From the NCBI GenBank assembly GCA_007694015.1, contig RECO01000271.1:1-38796 (forward strand): 38,796 bases of DNA. Reading direction: 5' to 3'. Made by a program: the position numbers and the translations under genes. Positions 7,440 through 16,202 of this stretch are shown here, piece by piece (position 1 is the stretch's first letter; each line of letters opens with the position of its first letter). The notes under the pieces are model-generated. The model was not told where the DNA came from and searched no databases. It was given only the letters and a program-made list of their open reading frames with translations. Origin of the DNA: Geminicoccaceae bacterium (GTDB taxonomy: Bacteria; Pseudomonadota; Alphaproteobacteria; Geminicoccales; Geminicoccaceae).

Positions 7440-8018
7440 TCAGATGTAGCGGAGCAACAGGAAGCCACCGAGCAGCAGGACGAAGAACACCACGGTCAAC
7501 CAGCCCATGTTCTTCTCGACGAAGGTGCGGATCGGCGGCCCGAATTGCCAGAGCAGGCCGGCCACGACGAAAAACCGTAATCCGCGCGACAGGATCGAGG
7601 CGCCGGTGAAGGTGGCGAGGTCCAGGTGCACGGCGCCGGACGCGATGGTCACGACCTTGTAGGGAAAGGGCGTGAGGCCGGCCCCGAACACGATCCAGGC
7701 CCCTTGCTCGTGGTACCATTCCTGGAAAACGACGAACTTCTCGGCATAGCCGTACAAGGCGAGCACCGGTTGGCCGATGGTTTCGAACAGAAAGAAGCCG
7801 ATGCCGTAACCGAACAGGCCGCCCAGGACCGAGGCCGCCGTCGCCACCCCGGCGAACAGCCAAGCCCTCTGCCGCGCGGCCAGCACCATCGGGATCAACA
7901 ACACGTCGGGCGGGATCGGAAAGACCGAGCTTTCGATGAAGGCAATGAAGGCCAGGAAGGGCAACGCATAGGGCGAGAGGGCCTTCGTCATGGTCCAGTC
8001 GTAGAGCGGTCGGATCAA
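7440..8018 (-). CDS. DedA/YqaA (SNARE-associated/VTT) family membrane protein
   Basis: A 192-aa multi-pass membrane protein of the VTT/DedA superfamily. It shows an early acidic-aromatic-proline motif (IESSVFPIPPDVLL), a central glycine-rich helix with GGLFGYGIG, and the FGAGLTPFPYKVVTIASGA segment that corresponds to the conserved F/R-x-P-x-P-x-K loop. DedA proteins are linked to lipid (undecaprenyl phosphate or phospholipid) scrambling and membrane homeostasis. The YqaA-like subgroup has unknown cargo. I use the TTG at 8018 because LIRPLYDWT aligns with the usual YqaA N terminus; ATG 7991 is the alternative. It is followed by dsbB and preceded by the AspT-like transporter, all on the minus strand. 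Confidence 0.9.
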   Translation of the reverse strand: MIRPLYDWTMTKALSPYALPFLAFIAFIESSVFPIPPDVLLIPMVLAARQRAWLFAGVATAASVLGGLFGYGIGFFLFETIGQPVLALYGYAEKFVVFQEWYHEQGAWIVFGAGLTPFPYKVVTIASGAVHLDLATFTGASILSRGLRFFVVAGLLWQFGPPIRTFVEKNMGWLTVVFFVLLLGGFLLLRYI

Positions 8019-8043
8019 CGCGGTCTCCCGTGGGCTCGTCGCT

Positions 8044-9720
8044 TTACCAAGCCGCCAGGATGGTGCCGGCGAAGGTCAAGAAGACGTTGGCGAAGGTGTA
8101 GGTGCCGGCATAACCCAAGGCTGCCATCCCGTTGCCGGCGACGGCGTTGACCACGGCGAGCGCCGGCGTGCTGGTCATGGCGCCGCAAATCGCGCCGAGC
8201 AAGAGCACAGGGTTCATTTTCATCAAACCCCGTCCCACCGCGTACAACAGGACGATGGGCGTCAGGGTCACGACCACGCCGGCGAGGAAGAGTTGTGGCC
8301 CGACGCGGGCGAGGGCGTCGACGATCCCGCCGCCGGCCCCGAGGCCGATCCCCGCCATGAACAGCATCAACCCCAGGTCCATCAGCACGGCGCGGGCGGC
8401 CGGCGGCATCAGGCCGAAGGTCGGGTGCACCGAGCGGGCGAAGCCGACCAGGATGCCGACCAGCAACAGCCCCCCGGCCGCCCCCAAGCCGACCTGCAAC
8501 CCGCCGATCTGGACGACGATGGTGCCGATCAGGAGGCCGAGCGCGATGCCGAACGCGAGGGTGAGGCTGTCGGAGGCCTCCACCTCGCGTTCGACATAGC
8601 CGATCTCTTCGGCGAGTTCGCGCAGGCGCCGCTCCTCGCCGGTCACCCGCAGCCGGTCGGCCCGCGCAAGCACCGTGGCGGGGCTGAACGGCACGGCGAA
8701 GCCCGAGCGGGTGAGGCGGTCGGCGAAACAGCCGAAGCGGGTGGGCATTTCCAAGCTGCCGAGGTTGCGCCCGGCCCAGCGCTGGCTGGTGACGACGATC
8801 TCCCGCGAGGTGACCTTGAAGTTCAACAGCTCCGGATCGAGCACTTCCTGGCCCAGCGTGGTCTGAGCCTCGATGTTGGCGCGCAGGGTGGCGATGCCGG
8901 AGACGACGTCGCCCGGCAGCAGGAGAAAGTCGCCCGTGGGTTCGATCACCGCCTCGCCGCGCCGGATGCGCAGGATGGCAAAGCCGTCCTCAGAGCGCGC
9001 CTGCAGCTCGTGGATCGAAAGGCCCTCGGCCGGCAGGCTGTCGGGCAGGCGATAGGCGCGCACCAGCGGCAGGCTCGGCGAGGCGATCGGCGCCTCGTCG
9101 TCGACCATGCCCTGCTGGCGGGCGAGCTTGGCGGCCTCGGCCTGCAGATCGAGGCCGACGACTCGTGGCAGCAGGCGGATGGCAAACAGGATGCCGATCG
9201 TGCCGAACAGATAGGTGATGGCGTAGGCCACGCCGACATTGCTCAGGACCGCGGCGGCATCCAGGCCGGCCGGCAGCTCGACCCGGCCGCTGCGGATGGC
9301 GTCTTGGGCCCCGACCAGGGTCGGGGTGCTGGTCAGCGCACCGGCGAGCATGCCGACGGTCATCCCCGGCTCGGCAGCGATCAGGTAGCCAAGGCCAAGC
9401 GCCAGGCCCGAACCGGTCAAGGCGGCGAGCAGGGCCAGCGTGACGTAGCGGCGGCCGTCTTCGATCAGGACGTTGAAGAAGCGCGGGCCCGCCTGCACGC
9501 CGACGCAGAAGATGAACAGCGTAAAGCCGATGGTGGTAAGGCTCGGCACGGGCAGGAAGCCCAGATGCCCGAAGACCAGACCGGTCACGAGAACCCCGGC
9601 CGTGCTGCCGACCGGCACCGGCCCCAAGTGCAGCCGCCCGAGCGCCATGCCGAGGCCGATGACCACGAAGGTCAGCAAGATCGCATCGGCAGCGAGCAGC
9701 GTTTCGAGGTCGAGAACCAT
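8044..9720 (-). CDS. AspT/YidE-type putative transporter with two RCK_C domains
   Basis: A 558-aa inner-membrane protein with the architecture of the aspartate:alanine exchanger family. It has an N-terminal membrane half (~1-200), two central cytoplasmic TrkA-C/RCK_C modules (~200-370), and a second membrane half (~380-558). Each membrane half carries the duplicated family motif, GALTSTPTL in the first and GAMTSTPAL in the second, confirming the internal repeat. The substrate is unknown; characterised relatives exchange aspartate for alanine or succinate-type anions, and YidE/YbjL are uncharacterised. The RCK_C modules suggest ligand control. The ATG at 9720 faces the divergent DUF4149 gene across 68 bp, which must hold both promoters. 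Confidence 0.92.
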   Translation of the reverse strand: MVLDLETLLAADAILLTFVVIGLGMALGRLHLGPVPVGSTAGVLVTGLVFGHLGFLPVPSLTTIGFTLFIFCVGVQAGPRFFNVLIEDGRRYVTLALLAALTGSGLALGLGYLIAAEPGMTVGMLAGALTSTPTLVGAQDAIRSGRVELPAGLDAAAVLSNVGVAYAITYLFGTIGILFAIRLLPRVVGLDLQAEAAKLARQQGMVDDEAPIASPSLPLVRAYRLPDSLPAEGLSIHELQARSEDGFAILRIRRGEAVIEPTGDFLLLPGDVVSGIATLRANIEAQTTLGQEVLDPELLNFKVTSREIVVTSQRWAGRNLGSLEMPTRFGCFADRLTRSGFAVPFSPATVLARADRLRVTGEERRLRELAEEIGYVEREVEASDSLTLAFGIALGLLIGTIVVQIGGLQVGLGAAGGLLLVGILVGFARSVHPTFGLMPPAARAVLMDLGLMLFMAGIGLGAGGGIVDALARVGPQLFLAGVVVTLTPIVLLYAVGRGLMKMNPVLLLGAICGAMTSTPALAVVNAVAGNGMAALGYAGTYTFANVFLTFAGTILAAW

Positions 9721-9788
9721 GAAACCCTTCGGGCGGCGGGGCGACGACGCCTCTTGCTCAGCGCCGGGCTCGATCTAGCTCCGGGCGC

Positions 9789-10199
9789 ATGGAAACGCTA
9801 GCCCTCGTCCTGACCGCCCTCGTCTTTGGCGCCATGCTGTTTTTCTCGTTCGTCGTGGCGCCGATGGTGTTCGTGAAAGTGCCGGAGGCGGATGCCGGGC
9901 CCTTCGTGCGCGCCGTCTTTCCGATCTATTACGCGATCGGTGCCGGCTTTGCCCTCGTCGCCGGATTGCTCGCCCTTGGCGGGTGGGTCGGTTGGCTCCT
10001 GCTCGCGATCGCCCTGTCCTTCCTGTGGCTCCGGCAGGGGCTGATGCCGGCGATCAACCGCGCCCGCGACGCCAGCCTTACCGGCGACGAGGCGGCCGGC
10101 CAGCGTTTCGACCGCCTGCACAAGCTCAGCGTCTGGGCCAATGGCGGCCAATTGGTGGCATTCGGCGCCGCCCTGATCGTCCTCGGCTTCGACCTTTGA
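9789..10199 (+). CDS. DUF4149 (TMEM205-like) membrane protein
   Basis: A 136-aa protein with four predicted hydrophobic helices. The early segment FFSFVVAPMVFVKVPEADAGPFVRAVFP is divided by the conserved proline-phenylalanine pattern of the DUF4149/TMEM205-like family. The polar stretch RFDRLHKLSVWANGGQL precedes the last helix, also typical. No biochemical function is established for bacterial members. It is monocistronic by position: a strong hairpin directly follows the stop, and hppA starts 129 bp further on. Confidence 0.85.
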   Translation: METLALVLTALVFGAMLFFSFVVAPMVFVKVPEADAGPFVRAVFPIYYAIGAGFALVAGLLALGGWVGWLLLAIALSFLWLRQGLMPAINRARDASLTGDEAAGQRFDRLHKLSVWANGGQLVAFGAALIVLGFDL

Positions 10200-10200
10200 T

Positions 10201-10231
10201 CGGCCGGCCCGCGTGGACATCGGGTCGGCCG
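10201..10231 (+). terminator. Hairpin after the DUF4149 gene, terminator-like
   Basis: CGGCCGGCCCG (10201-10211) pairs with CGGGTCGGCCG (10221-10231): 11 bp with one G-U pair and a 9-nt loop. It begins 2 nt after the stop codon. No run of T follows, so it is not a textbook intrinsic terminator; it may stop transcription weakly or protect the 3' end. Confidence 0.45.
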
Positions 10232-10328
10232 GGGGCTATCACCGTCGTTACATAACATAAGGGCCACCGAGGCCCGAGCGGGCGGGCATGACCGTTGCCC
10301 GGCTGCCAATGGCGCGGGAGATGGTCGG

Positions 10329-12422
10329 GTGTCCGGTTTCGAATGGGTCCTGTTCCTGGCGGTGGTGCTGTGTGGCTTCGCCGGCCTCGTTTACGGTGTG
10401 CGGACGCGTACGGCGATCCTGGCGTTGCCCAGCGGCACGGCCCGGATGCAGGAAATTGCCGGCGCCATCCAAGAGGGTGCCCGCGCCTATCTCAACCGCC
10501 AGTACATCACCATCGCCGTCGTCGGCGTGGTCGTCTGCGCCTTCTTGTCGTTTTTCCTGGGCTTCTACGTCGGCCTCGGCTTCTTCATCGGTGCCGTGCT
10601 GTCGGGCTGTGCCGGCTATATCGGCATGCTGGTGTCGGTGCAGGCCAACGTCCGTACCGCCGAAGCCGCCCGTGGCGGCCTGGCCGCCGGGCTCGACGTC
10701 TCGTTCAAGGCGGGCGCCGTCACCGGGCTCTTGGTGGTGGGGCTCGGGCTGTTGGGCGTCGCCGTCTACTACGGTGCGCTGTTGCTCCTGGGCATCGACA
10801 CCCGCACCATTCTGGAGGCCCTGATCGGCCTCTCCTTCGGTGCCTCGTTGATCTCCATCTTCGCCCGCTTGGGCGGCGGCATCTTCACCAAGGGCGCCGA
10901 TGTCGGCGCCGACCTGGTGGGCAAGATCGAAGCCGGCATCCCGGAGGACGACCCGCGCAATCCGGCCGTGATCGCCGACAACGTCGGTGACAACGTCGGC
11001 GACTGCGCCGGCATGGCGGCCGACCTGTTCGAGACCTACGCCGTGACCGTGGTGGCGACCATGTTGCTGGGTGCCATCTTCTTTACCGGGGCAGCGCAGA
11101 CGAGCTTGATGCTCTACCCGCTGATCGTCGGTGCGGTGTGCCTCATCGGCTCGATCTTCGGCACCACCTTGGTGAAGTTGGGCCCGTCCAACGACATCAT
11201 GGGGGCGCTCTACAAGGGCTTTTGGGGAACCGCGGCGATCTCGGCCGTGGGGCTCATCCCGCTGACCTTCCTCACCCTCGGCTTCACCGACGTGTTCGAG
11301 CCGTCGGTCGGTGCGCCGTTCACCGGTGTCGGCATCTATCTCTGCACGCTGGTCGGCCTCGCCGTCACCGCGGCGTTGATGTTCATCACCGACTACTACA
11401 CCTCGACCCAATACGGCCCGGTCCGCCGCATCGCCAAGGCGTCGACGACCGGCCACGGCACCAACATCATCTCGGGCCTCGCCGTGTCGCTCGAGGCCAC
11501 GGCGCTGCCGGTAATCGTCATCGCCCTCGGCATTCTTACCGCCTACCTCTCGGCCGGGCTCTACGGCATTGCCATCGCCGCCACCACCATGTTGGCCCTG
11601 ACCGGCATGGTCGTCAGCCTGGATGCCTATGGCCCCGTCACCGACAATGCCGGCGGCATCGCCGAGATGGCCGATCTGCCGCCCGAGGTCCGCACCACGA
11701 CCGACGCGCTCGACGCCGTGGGCAACACCACCAAGGCCGTCACCAAGGGCTACGCCATCGGCTCCGCCGGCCTCGCCGCCATCGTCCTGTTCGCGGCCTA
11801 TACCGAGGATCTGACGCACTACTTCCCCGACCTCACCGTCGACTTCACGCTGAGCAACCCCTACGTCGTCGTCGGCCTCTTCGTCGGCGGCCTGTTGCCC
11901 TATCTCTTCGGCTCGCTCGGCATGCAGGCGGTGGGCCGGGCGGCGGGTGCCATCGTCGAGGAAGTCCGCCGCCAATTCCGCGCCGACCCCGGCATCATGG
12001 CGGGCACCAGCCGGCCCGATTACGGCACCGCCGTCGACCTTTTGACCAAGGCGGCGATCCGGGAGATGATCATCCCGGCGCTGTTGCCGGTGCTCGCCCC
12101 GATCGCGCTCTACTTCGCCGTCAGCTTCATCGGCGGCCAATCGGCGGGTTTCACCGCCCTCGGCGCCATGCTCCTCGGCTGCATCGTCACCGGCATCTTC
12201 GTCGCCATCTCGATGACGTCGGGCGGCGGGGCCTGGGACAACGCGAAGAAGTACATCGAGGACGGCAATTACGGCGGCAAGGGCTCGGAAGCCCACAAAG
12301 CCGCCGTGACCGGCGACACGGTGGGCGACCCCTACAAGGACACCGCCGGCCCCGCCATCAACCCGATGATCAAGGTCATCAACATCGTGGCGCTGCTGAT
12401 CATCGCCGCCCTCGGCGCCTGA
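10329..12422 (+). CDS. hppA: Membrane-bound proton-translocating pyrophosphatase, K+-independent type
   Basis: A 697-aa polytopic enzyme (about 16 helices) that hydrolyses pyrophosphate and pumps ions. The active-site segment around [11 protein letters not shown] is followed by the acidic motif [20 protein letters not shown] second acidic site, [16 protein letters not shown], and the C-terminal [17 protein letters not shown] are all intact. Lys469 in [10 protein letters not shown] is the residue that marks K+-independent enzymes; K+-dependent ones have Ala there. It is therefore expected to be a K+-independent H+ pump like that of Rhodospirillum. The start is GTG 10329, with GGGAG upstream. 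The only AT-rich patch nearby, TTACATAACATAAG at about 10249-10262, is a candidate promoter -10 region. The gene is followed by a hairpin repeat. Confidence 0.96.
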   Translation: MSGFEWVLFLAVVLCGFAGLVYGVRTRTAILALPSGTARMQEIAGAIQEGARAYLNRQYITIAVVGVVVCAFLSFFLGFYVGLGFFIGAVLSGCAGYIGMLVSVQANVRTAEAARGGLAAGLDVSFKAGAVTGLLVVGLGLLGVAVYYGALLLLGIDTRTILEALIGLSFGASLISIFARLGGGIFTKGADVGADLVGKIEAGIPEDDPRNPAVIADNVGDNVGDCAGMAADLFETYAVTVVATMLLGAIFFTGAAQTSLMLYPLIVGAVCLIGSIFGTTLVKLGPSNDIMGALYKGFWGTAAISAVGLIPLTFLTLGFTDVFEPSVGAPFTGVGIYLCTLVGLAVTAALMFITDYYTSTQYGPVRRIAKASTTGHGTNIISGLAVSLEATALPVIVIALGILTAYLSAGLYGIAIAATTMLALTGMVVSLDAYGPVTDNAGGIAEMADLPPEVRTTTDALDAVGNTTKAVTKGYAIGSAGLAAIVLFAAYTEDLTHYFPDLTVDFTLSNPYVVVGLFVGGLLPYLFGSLGMQAVGRAAGAIVEEVRRQFRADPGIMAGTSRPDYGTAVDLLTKAAIREMIIPALLPVLAPIALYFAVSFIGGQSAGFTALGAMLLGCIVTGIFVAISMTSGGGAWDNAKKYIEDGNYGGKGSEAHKAAVTGDTVGDPYKDTAGPAINPMIKVINIVALLIIAALGA

Positions 12423-12449
12423 TCCGACGGGGTGAAGATTAAGGCAGAG

Positions 12450-12500
12450 CTAGGGGTCTTTTGGCCCCCTAGAACCCCCGGCAGTGGCTGGTGCCACTGC
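12450..12500 (+). repeat. Dispersed hairpin element, copy A (after hppA)
   Basis: The first hairpin pairs CTAGGGG (12450-12456) with CCCCTAG (12466-12472) around a TCTTTTGGC-type loop. The linker AACCCCCG follows, and then a second perfect hairpin, GCAGTGGC/GCCACTGC (12481-12488 and 12493-12500). It starts 27 nt after the hppA stop codon in the hppA sense direction. The same GGGG-CTTTTGG-CCCC plus ACCCCC layout recurs at three other places in the window. Confidence 0.8.
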
Positions 12501-12580
12501 AATTAGAAGCGAGCGTGGGCATGGTCCTGTGGGTTGGCTACAGCCCGCTTGGCCACCTCTGCTCTCTCCGGCTTCCGACG

Positions 12581-12620
12581 GACTTCGGCCTTGGTACCGC
12601 ACTGCGGTAGGGCCTAAGTC
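12581..12620. promoter_or_regulatory. Palindrome upstream of the ior-like gene, possible operator
   Basis: TACCGCACTGCGGTA (12595-12609) is a perfect 7+1+7 palindrome. It lies inside a longer imperfect inverted repeat whose outer arms are GACTT(C)GGCC (12581-12590) and GGCC(T)AAGTC (12611-12620). It lies about 50 bp before the ior-like start, where a repressor or activator could bind. A related half, TTGGTACCGCA, recurs at 19182-19192 between cbiB and cobH. The regulator is unknown. The rest of the 12501-12659 gap shows no gene. Confidence 0.4.
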
Positions 12621-12659
12621 GAAGGTGGCGAAACGGCTCGACGTTCGGGGAGGGCGGGG

Positions 12660-15600
12660 ATGGCGCTGCGCGCGGTCGCGTTGGCGGACAAGTATACGGT
12701 CGAGCGGGGCCGCGTTTATCTGACGGGGACCCAAGCGCTGGTCCGCCTGCCGATGCTGCAAAAGCAGCGTGACCTTGCGAACGGGCTGGATACGGCCGGT
12801 TTCATCTCGGGCTACCGGGGCTCGCCGCTCGGTGGCTACGACCGCGGCTTGTGGGACGCGCGGGCGCTCTTGGAGCAGCACGAGATCGTCTTCCAGCCGG
12901 GCGTCAACGAGGAGCTGGCGGCGACCGCCCTTTGGGGCACGCAGCAGATCGGGCTCTTCGGCACCGGGCGAAAACAGGGCGTCTTCGGCATCTGGTACGG
13001 TAAGGGACCCGGCGTCGATCGCGCGACCGACGCGCTGAAGCACGCCAATTTGGCCGGGACCGCGCCCAGGGGCGGCGTGTTGGCGCTGGCGGGTGACGAT
13101 CACGCCTGCAAATCCTCGACCACGGCGCACCAATCCGAGCCGGTGCTGATGGCGGCGGGCCTGCCGGTCCTGCATCCGGCCACCGTCCAGGACGTGATCG
13201 ATTACGGCCTGCACGGCTTCGCCATGTCGCGCTTCGCCGGGCTTTGGGTGGCGATGAAGATCGTGGCCGACACGGCCGACAGTTCGACCTCGCTGGAGCT
13301 GGACCCCGACCGGGTCCAGCCCGTGCTGCCCGCCGACTTCGCCCTGCCGCCGGGCGGGCTCGCCATCCGCTGGCCGGACCCGCCCGTGGTCCAGGAAGCG
13401 CGGCTCTACGAATGGAAGCTGCCCGCCGCCCAGGCCTATCACCGGGCTGCCGGCCTCGACCGCGTGGTGGTCGACGCCCCGAATGCGCGGCTCGGCATCA
13501 TCGCTGCGGGCAAGGCTTGGCTGGACGTCCGTGAGGCGCTGTTCGACCTCGGCATCGACGACCGGGCAGCGGCGGCGCTGGGGCTCCGGCTCTACCAGGT
13601 AGCGATGACCTGGCCCTTGGAGCCGCATGGCGCCCAAGCCTTTGCCCGAGGCCTGGAAGAGGTGATCGTCGTCGAGGAAAAGCGGCCCCTGATCGAAGAG
13701 CAGCTGAAGGCGCTTCTCTACGATCTCCCCGAGGCGGCGCGGCCGCGCATCGTCGGCAAGCGGGACGAGGCGGGGCGGCCCTTGTTGTCGGCCGTGGGCG
13801 AGCTGAGTGCCACCGCGGTGGCCAAGGCGCTGGGGCCGCGGTTGCGCGAGCGCCTGCCGTCGACGGCATTGGATGCGCGGCTGGAGCTTTTGGCGCGGAT
13901 CGAGCGGCAGCTTTCGAGCTACACGGCGGCGGCGGCGCGCACGCCCTATTTCTGCTCGGGCTGCCCGCACAACACCTCCACCAAGGTGCCGGACGGGAGC
14001 CGGGCGCTGGCGGGCATCGGCTGCCATTATCTGGTCCATCTGATGGACCGCAAGACCGACACCTTCACCCAGATGGGCGGGGAGGGGGCGGCCTGGATGG
14101 GGCAGGCGCCGTTCGTTCGAGACGACCACGTGTTCGTCAACATCGGCGACGGCACCTACGTGCATTCGGGCTCGATGGCGATCCGGGCGGCCGTCGCGGC
14201 CCAGGTCAACATGACCTACAAGGTTCTGTTCAACGATGCGGTGGCGATGACCGGCGGCCAGCCGGTGGAGGGCCAACTGACGGTTGGGCAGATGACGCGC
14301 CAGCTTTTGGCCGAGGGGGTCAGCGCCGTCCACGTCGTCACCGACGAGCCTGAAAAATACGGGCTCGGCAGCGGCCTCGGCGAGGGTGTCGGTGTCTACC
14401 ACCGGGACGAGTTGGACCGGGTGCAGCGCGAATTGCGCGCCGTGCCGGGCGTCACGGTGATCGTCTACGACCAGTTGTGCGCCACCGAAAAGCGCCGCCG
14501 GCGCAAGCGCGGCACCATGGTCGACCCCAAGCGACGCGTCTTTATCAACGACCTGGTGTGCGAGGGCTGCGGCGACTGCTCGGTGCAGTCGAATTGCCTG
14601 TCCGTCGAACCCTTGGAGACCGAGTTCGGGCGCAAGCGCCAGATCAACCAGTCGACGTGCAACAAGGACACGAGCTGTTTGAAGGGCTTTTGCCCGAGTT
14701 TCGTGACCGTCGAGGGCGGCGAGCTGAGGAAGCCATCGGTCGTGGACGACGGTCAGCCTTTGCCCGAGCCCGCCCGCGCGCAGCTGGAAAGCGCTTGCGA
14801 CATCCTCGTGACCGGGGTCGGCGGCACTGGCGTCGTCACCATCGCCGAACTTTTGGGCATGGCGGCGCATCTGGAGGGAAAGGGCGTCGTCACCTTCAAC
14901 CAGACGGGCCTTTCGCAGAAATACGGTGCGGTCACCAGCCACATCCGCATCGCCCGCGATCCGGACGCCGTGCTGGCCCCGCGCGTCGGCGACGGCAAGG
15001 TGCGGCTCTTGTTGGGCTGTGATCTGGTGGTGGCGGCGGCAAAGGAGGCCTTGGCCAAGATCGACCCGGAAGCCGGCCATGCCGTGGTCAACGCCCAGGC
15101 CAGCTCCACCACCGCCTTCGTGCTGAACCCCGACGCCCCCTTGCCGAACGACCTCCTGGCCAAGGCGATCGCCCAGGCCACAGGCGCGGAGCGCACCGAC
15201 GTCGTCGATGCCACCCGCCTGGGGACGGGCCTCCTGGGCGATGCGATCGCCGCCAACGGGTTTCTGCTTGGCTATGCCTGCCAGAAGGGGCTGTTGCCGG
15301 TCGGGCCCTCGGCGATCGAACGGGCGATCGAGCTCAACGGGACTGCCGTCGCCATGAACCGGGCTGCCTTCACCTGGGGAAGGCGGGCGGCCTTGGACCT
15401 GGCCGCCGTCGAAGCCAAGCTCGCACCCCGCAAAGAGCCCGTGGCCCAGGACTTGGCAACCCTGGTCGCGCGGCGCCGGGCGTTTCTCGAAGCCTATCAA
15501 AACCGCGCCTATGCCGAGCGCTACGCCGCCCGCGTCGAGGCGGTGCGGCAGGCCGAGGCCGTTGCCGTCGGCGGCGACGCGCTGGCGCGGACGGTGGCGC

Positions 15601-16106
15601 GCTATTTGTTCAAGCTGATGGCCTACAAGGACGAGTACGAGGTGGCGCGGCTTTGGGCCGACACCAGCTTTTTGGATGAGCTGCGGGCGCGGTTCGACGG
15701 GCCGGTGAAGGTCGACTTTCACTTGGCGCCGCCGTTGTTCGCCCCCAAGGACGCGCGCGGCCAGCTGCAAAAGCAGCGCTTTGCCGGCTGGTGGACGCTG
15801 CCCGCCTTCAAGCTGCTGGCGAAGCTCAAATTCCTGCGCGGCACGCGGCTGGACCCGTTCGGCTGGACGGCCGAACGGCGAAGCGAGCGCCAGTTGATCG
15901 TCGATTACGAAACGCTCGTGGACGAGCTGGTGGCGCATCTCGACCGCGACACCCACGCCCTGGCCCTGGAACTCGCCGCCATCCCCGAGCGCATCCGCGG
16001 TTTCGGCCACGTGAAGGAGCGCCATCTGCACGAGGCCAAGGCGCGCGAAGCGGAACTGCTGGCCGAGTTCCGCGCCGCCGCCCAGCGCCCCCGCCTCGCC
16101 GCGTGA
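12660..16106 (+). CDS. Fused indolepyruvate ferredoxin oxidoreductase (IorAB type)
   Basis: A 1148-aa cytoplasmic fusion of the large and small subunits. It oxidatively decarboxylates aryl- or branched 2-oxo acids (indolepyruvate, phenylpyruvate) to acyl-CoA with ferredoxin as acceptor. The N-terminal pyrimidine-binding domain (~10-400) is followed by YFCSGCPHNTS. A thiamine-diphosphate motif, GDGT (496-499), runs to the downstream NDA. An iron-sulfur motif has Cys634, Cys637, Cys640 and Cys646, with a further cysteine set in TCNKDTSCLKGFC. The gamma-type domain starts near GVGGTGVVT, and a C-terminal extension is typical of the ~1150-aa proteobacterial form. The ATG at 12660 is preceded by GGGGAGGGCGGGG. 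It stands alone between two hairpin repeats; no ferredoxin or CoA-ligase gene is adjacent. Use in aromatic amino-acid breakdown is inferred from the family. Confidence 0.94.
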   Translation: MALRAVALADKYTVERGRVYLTGTQALVRLPMLQKQRDLANGLDTAGFISGYRGSPLGGYDRGLWDARALLEQHEIVFQPGVNEELAATALWGTQQIGLFGTGRKQGVFGIWYGKGPGVDRATDALKHANLAGTAPRGGVLALAGDDHACKSSTTAHQSEPVLMAAGLPVLHPATVQDVIDYGLHGFAMSRFAGLWVAMKIVADTADSSTSLELDPDRVQPVLPADFALPPGGLAIRWPDPPVVQEARLYEWKLPAAQAYHRAAGLDRVVVDAPNARLGIIAAGKAWLDVREALFDLGIDDRAAAALGLRLYQVAMTWPLEPHGAQAFARGLEEVIVVEEKRPLIEEQLKALLYDLPEAARPRIVGKRDEAGRPLLSAVGELSATAVAKALGPRLRERLPSTALDARLELLARIERQLSSYTAAAARTPYFCSGCPHNTSTKVPDGSRALAGIGCHYLVHLMDRKTDTFTQMGGEGAAWMGQAPFVRDDHVFVNIGDGTYVHSGSMAIRAAVAAQVNMTYKVLFNDAVAMTGGQPVEGQLTVGQMTRQLLAEGVSAVHVVTDEPEKYGLGSGLGEGVGVYHRDELDRVQRELRAVPGVTVIVYDQLCATEKRRRRKRGTMVDPKRRVFINDLVCEGCGDCSVQSNCLSVEPLETEFGRKRQINQSTCNKDTSCLKGFCPSFVTVEGGELRKPSVVDDGQPLPEPARAQLESACDILVTGVGGTGVVTIAELLGMAAHLEGKGVVTFNQTGLSQKYGAVTSHIRIARDPDAVLAPRVGDGKVRLLLGCDLVVAAAKEALAKIDPEAGHAVVNAQASSTTAFVLNPDAPLPNDLLAKAIAQATGAERTDVVDATRLGTGLLGDAIAANGFLLGYACQKGLLPVGPSAIERAIELNGTAVAMNRAAFTWGRRAALDLAAVEAKLAPRKEPVAQDLATLVARRRAFLEAYQNRAYAERYAARVEAVRQAEAVAVGGDALARTVARYLFKLMAYKDEYEVARLWADTSFLDELRARFDGPVKVDFHLAPPLFAPKDARGQLQKQRFAGWWTLPAFKLLAKLKFLRGTRLDPFGWTAERRSERQLIVDYETLVDELVAHLDRDTHALALELAAIPERIRGFGHVKERHLHEAKAREAELLAEFRAAAQRPRLAA

Positions 16107-16139
16107 CGAGGCTCGGGCATTGCCATCACCAGGCCAAGT

Positions 16140-16190
16140 GCTGACGGCAACGCCGTCAGCCGGGGGTCACAGGGGGCCAAAAGCCCCCTG
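16140..16190 (-). repeat. Dispersed hairpin element, copy B (after the 2-hydroxyacid dehydrogenase gene)
   Basis: On the minus strand, CAGGGGGC (16190-16183) pairs with GCCCCCTG (16077+93 to 16170) around TTTTG, an 8-bp stem covering 16190-16170. The linker TGACCCCCG follows, then the hairpin GCTGACGGC/GCCGTCAGC (16160-16140, 9 bp). The order and spacing match copy A. It starts 12 nt after the dehydrogenase stop codon, in that gene's sense direction. It fills most of the 96-bp convergent gap between that gene and the ior-like gene, and could serve as a terminator for both. Confidence 0.8.
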
Positions 16191-16202
16191 ATCCTTCCTC
16201 TT

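Noticed and set aside
12450-12500. Hairpin repeats as CRISPR or insertion-sequence ends
   Set aside because: There are only one or two stems per site, no regular spacer array, no target duplication visible and no transposase or RAYT gene in the window.
12450-16031. A 1193-codon open frame on the minus strand opposite the ior-like gene, and similar long frames opposite hppA (10248-12296) and the ABC protein (1973-4039)
   Set aside because: They mirror verified genes in full, are rich in Arg/Gly/His/Gln with no domain pattern, and arise because high GC removes stop codons in the matching antisense frame.
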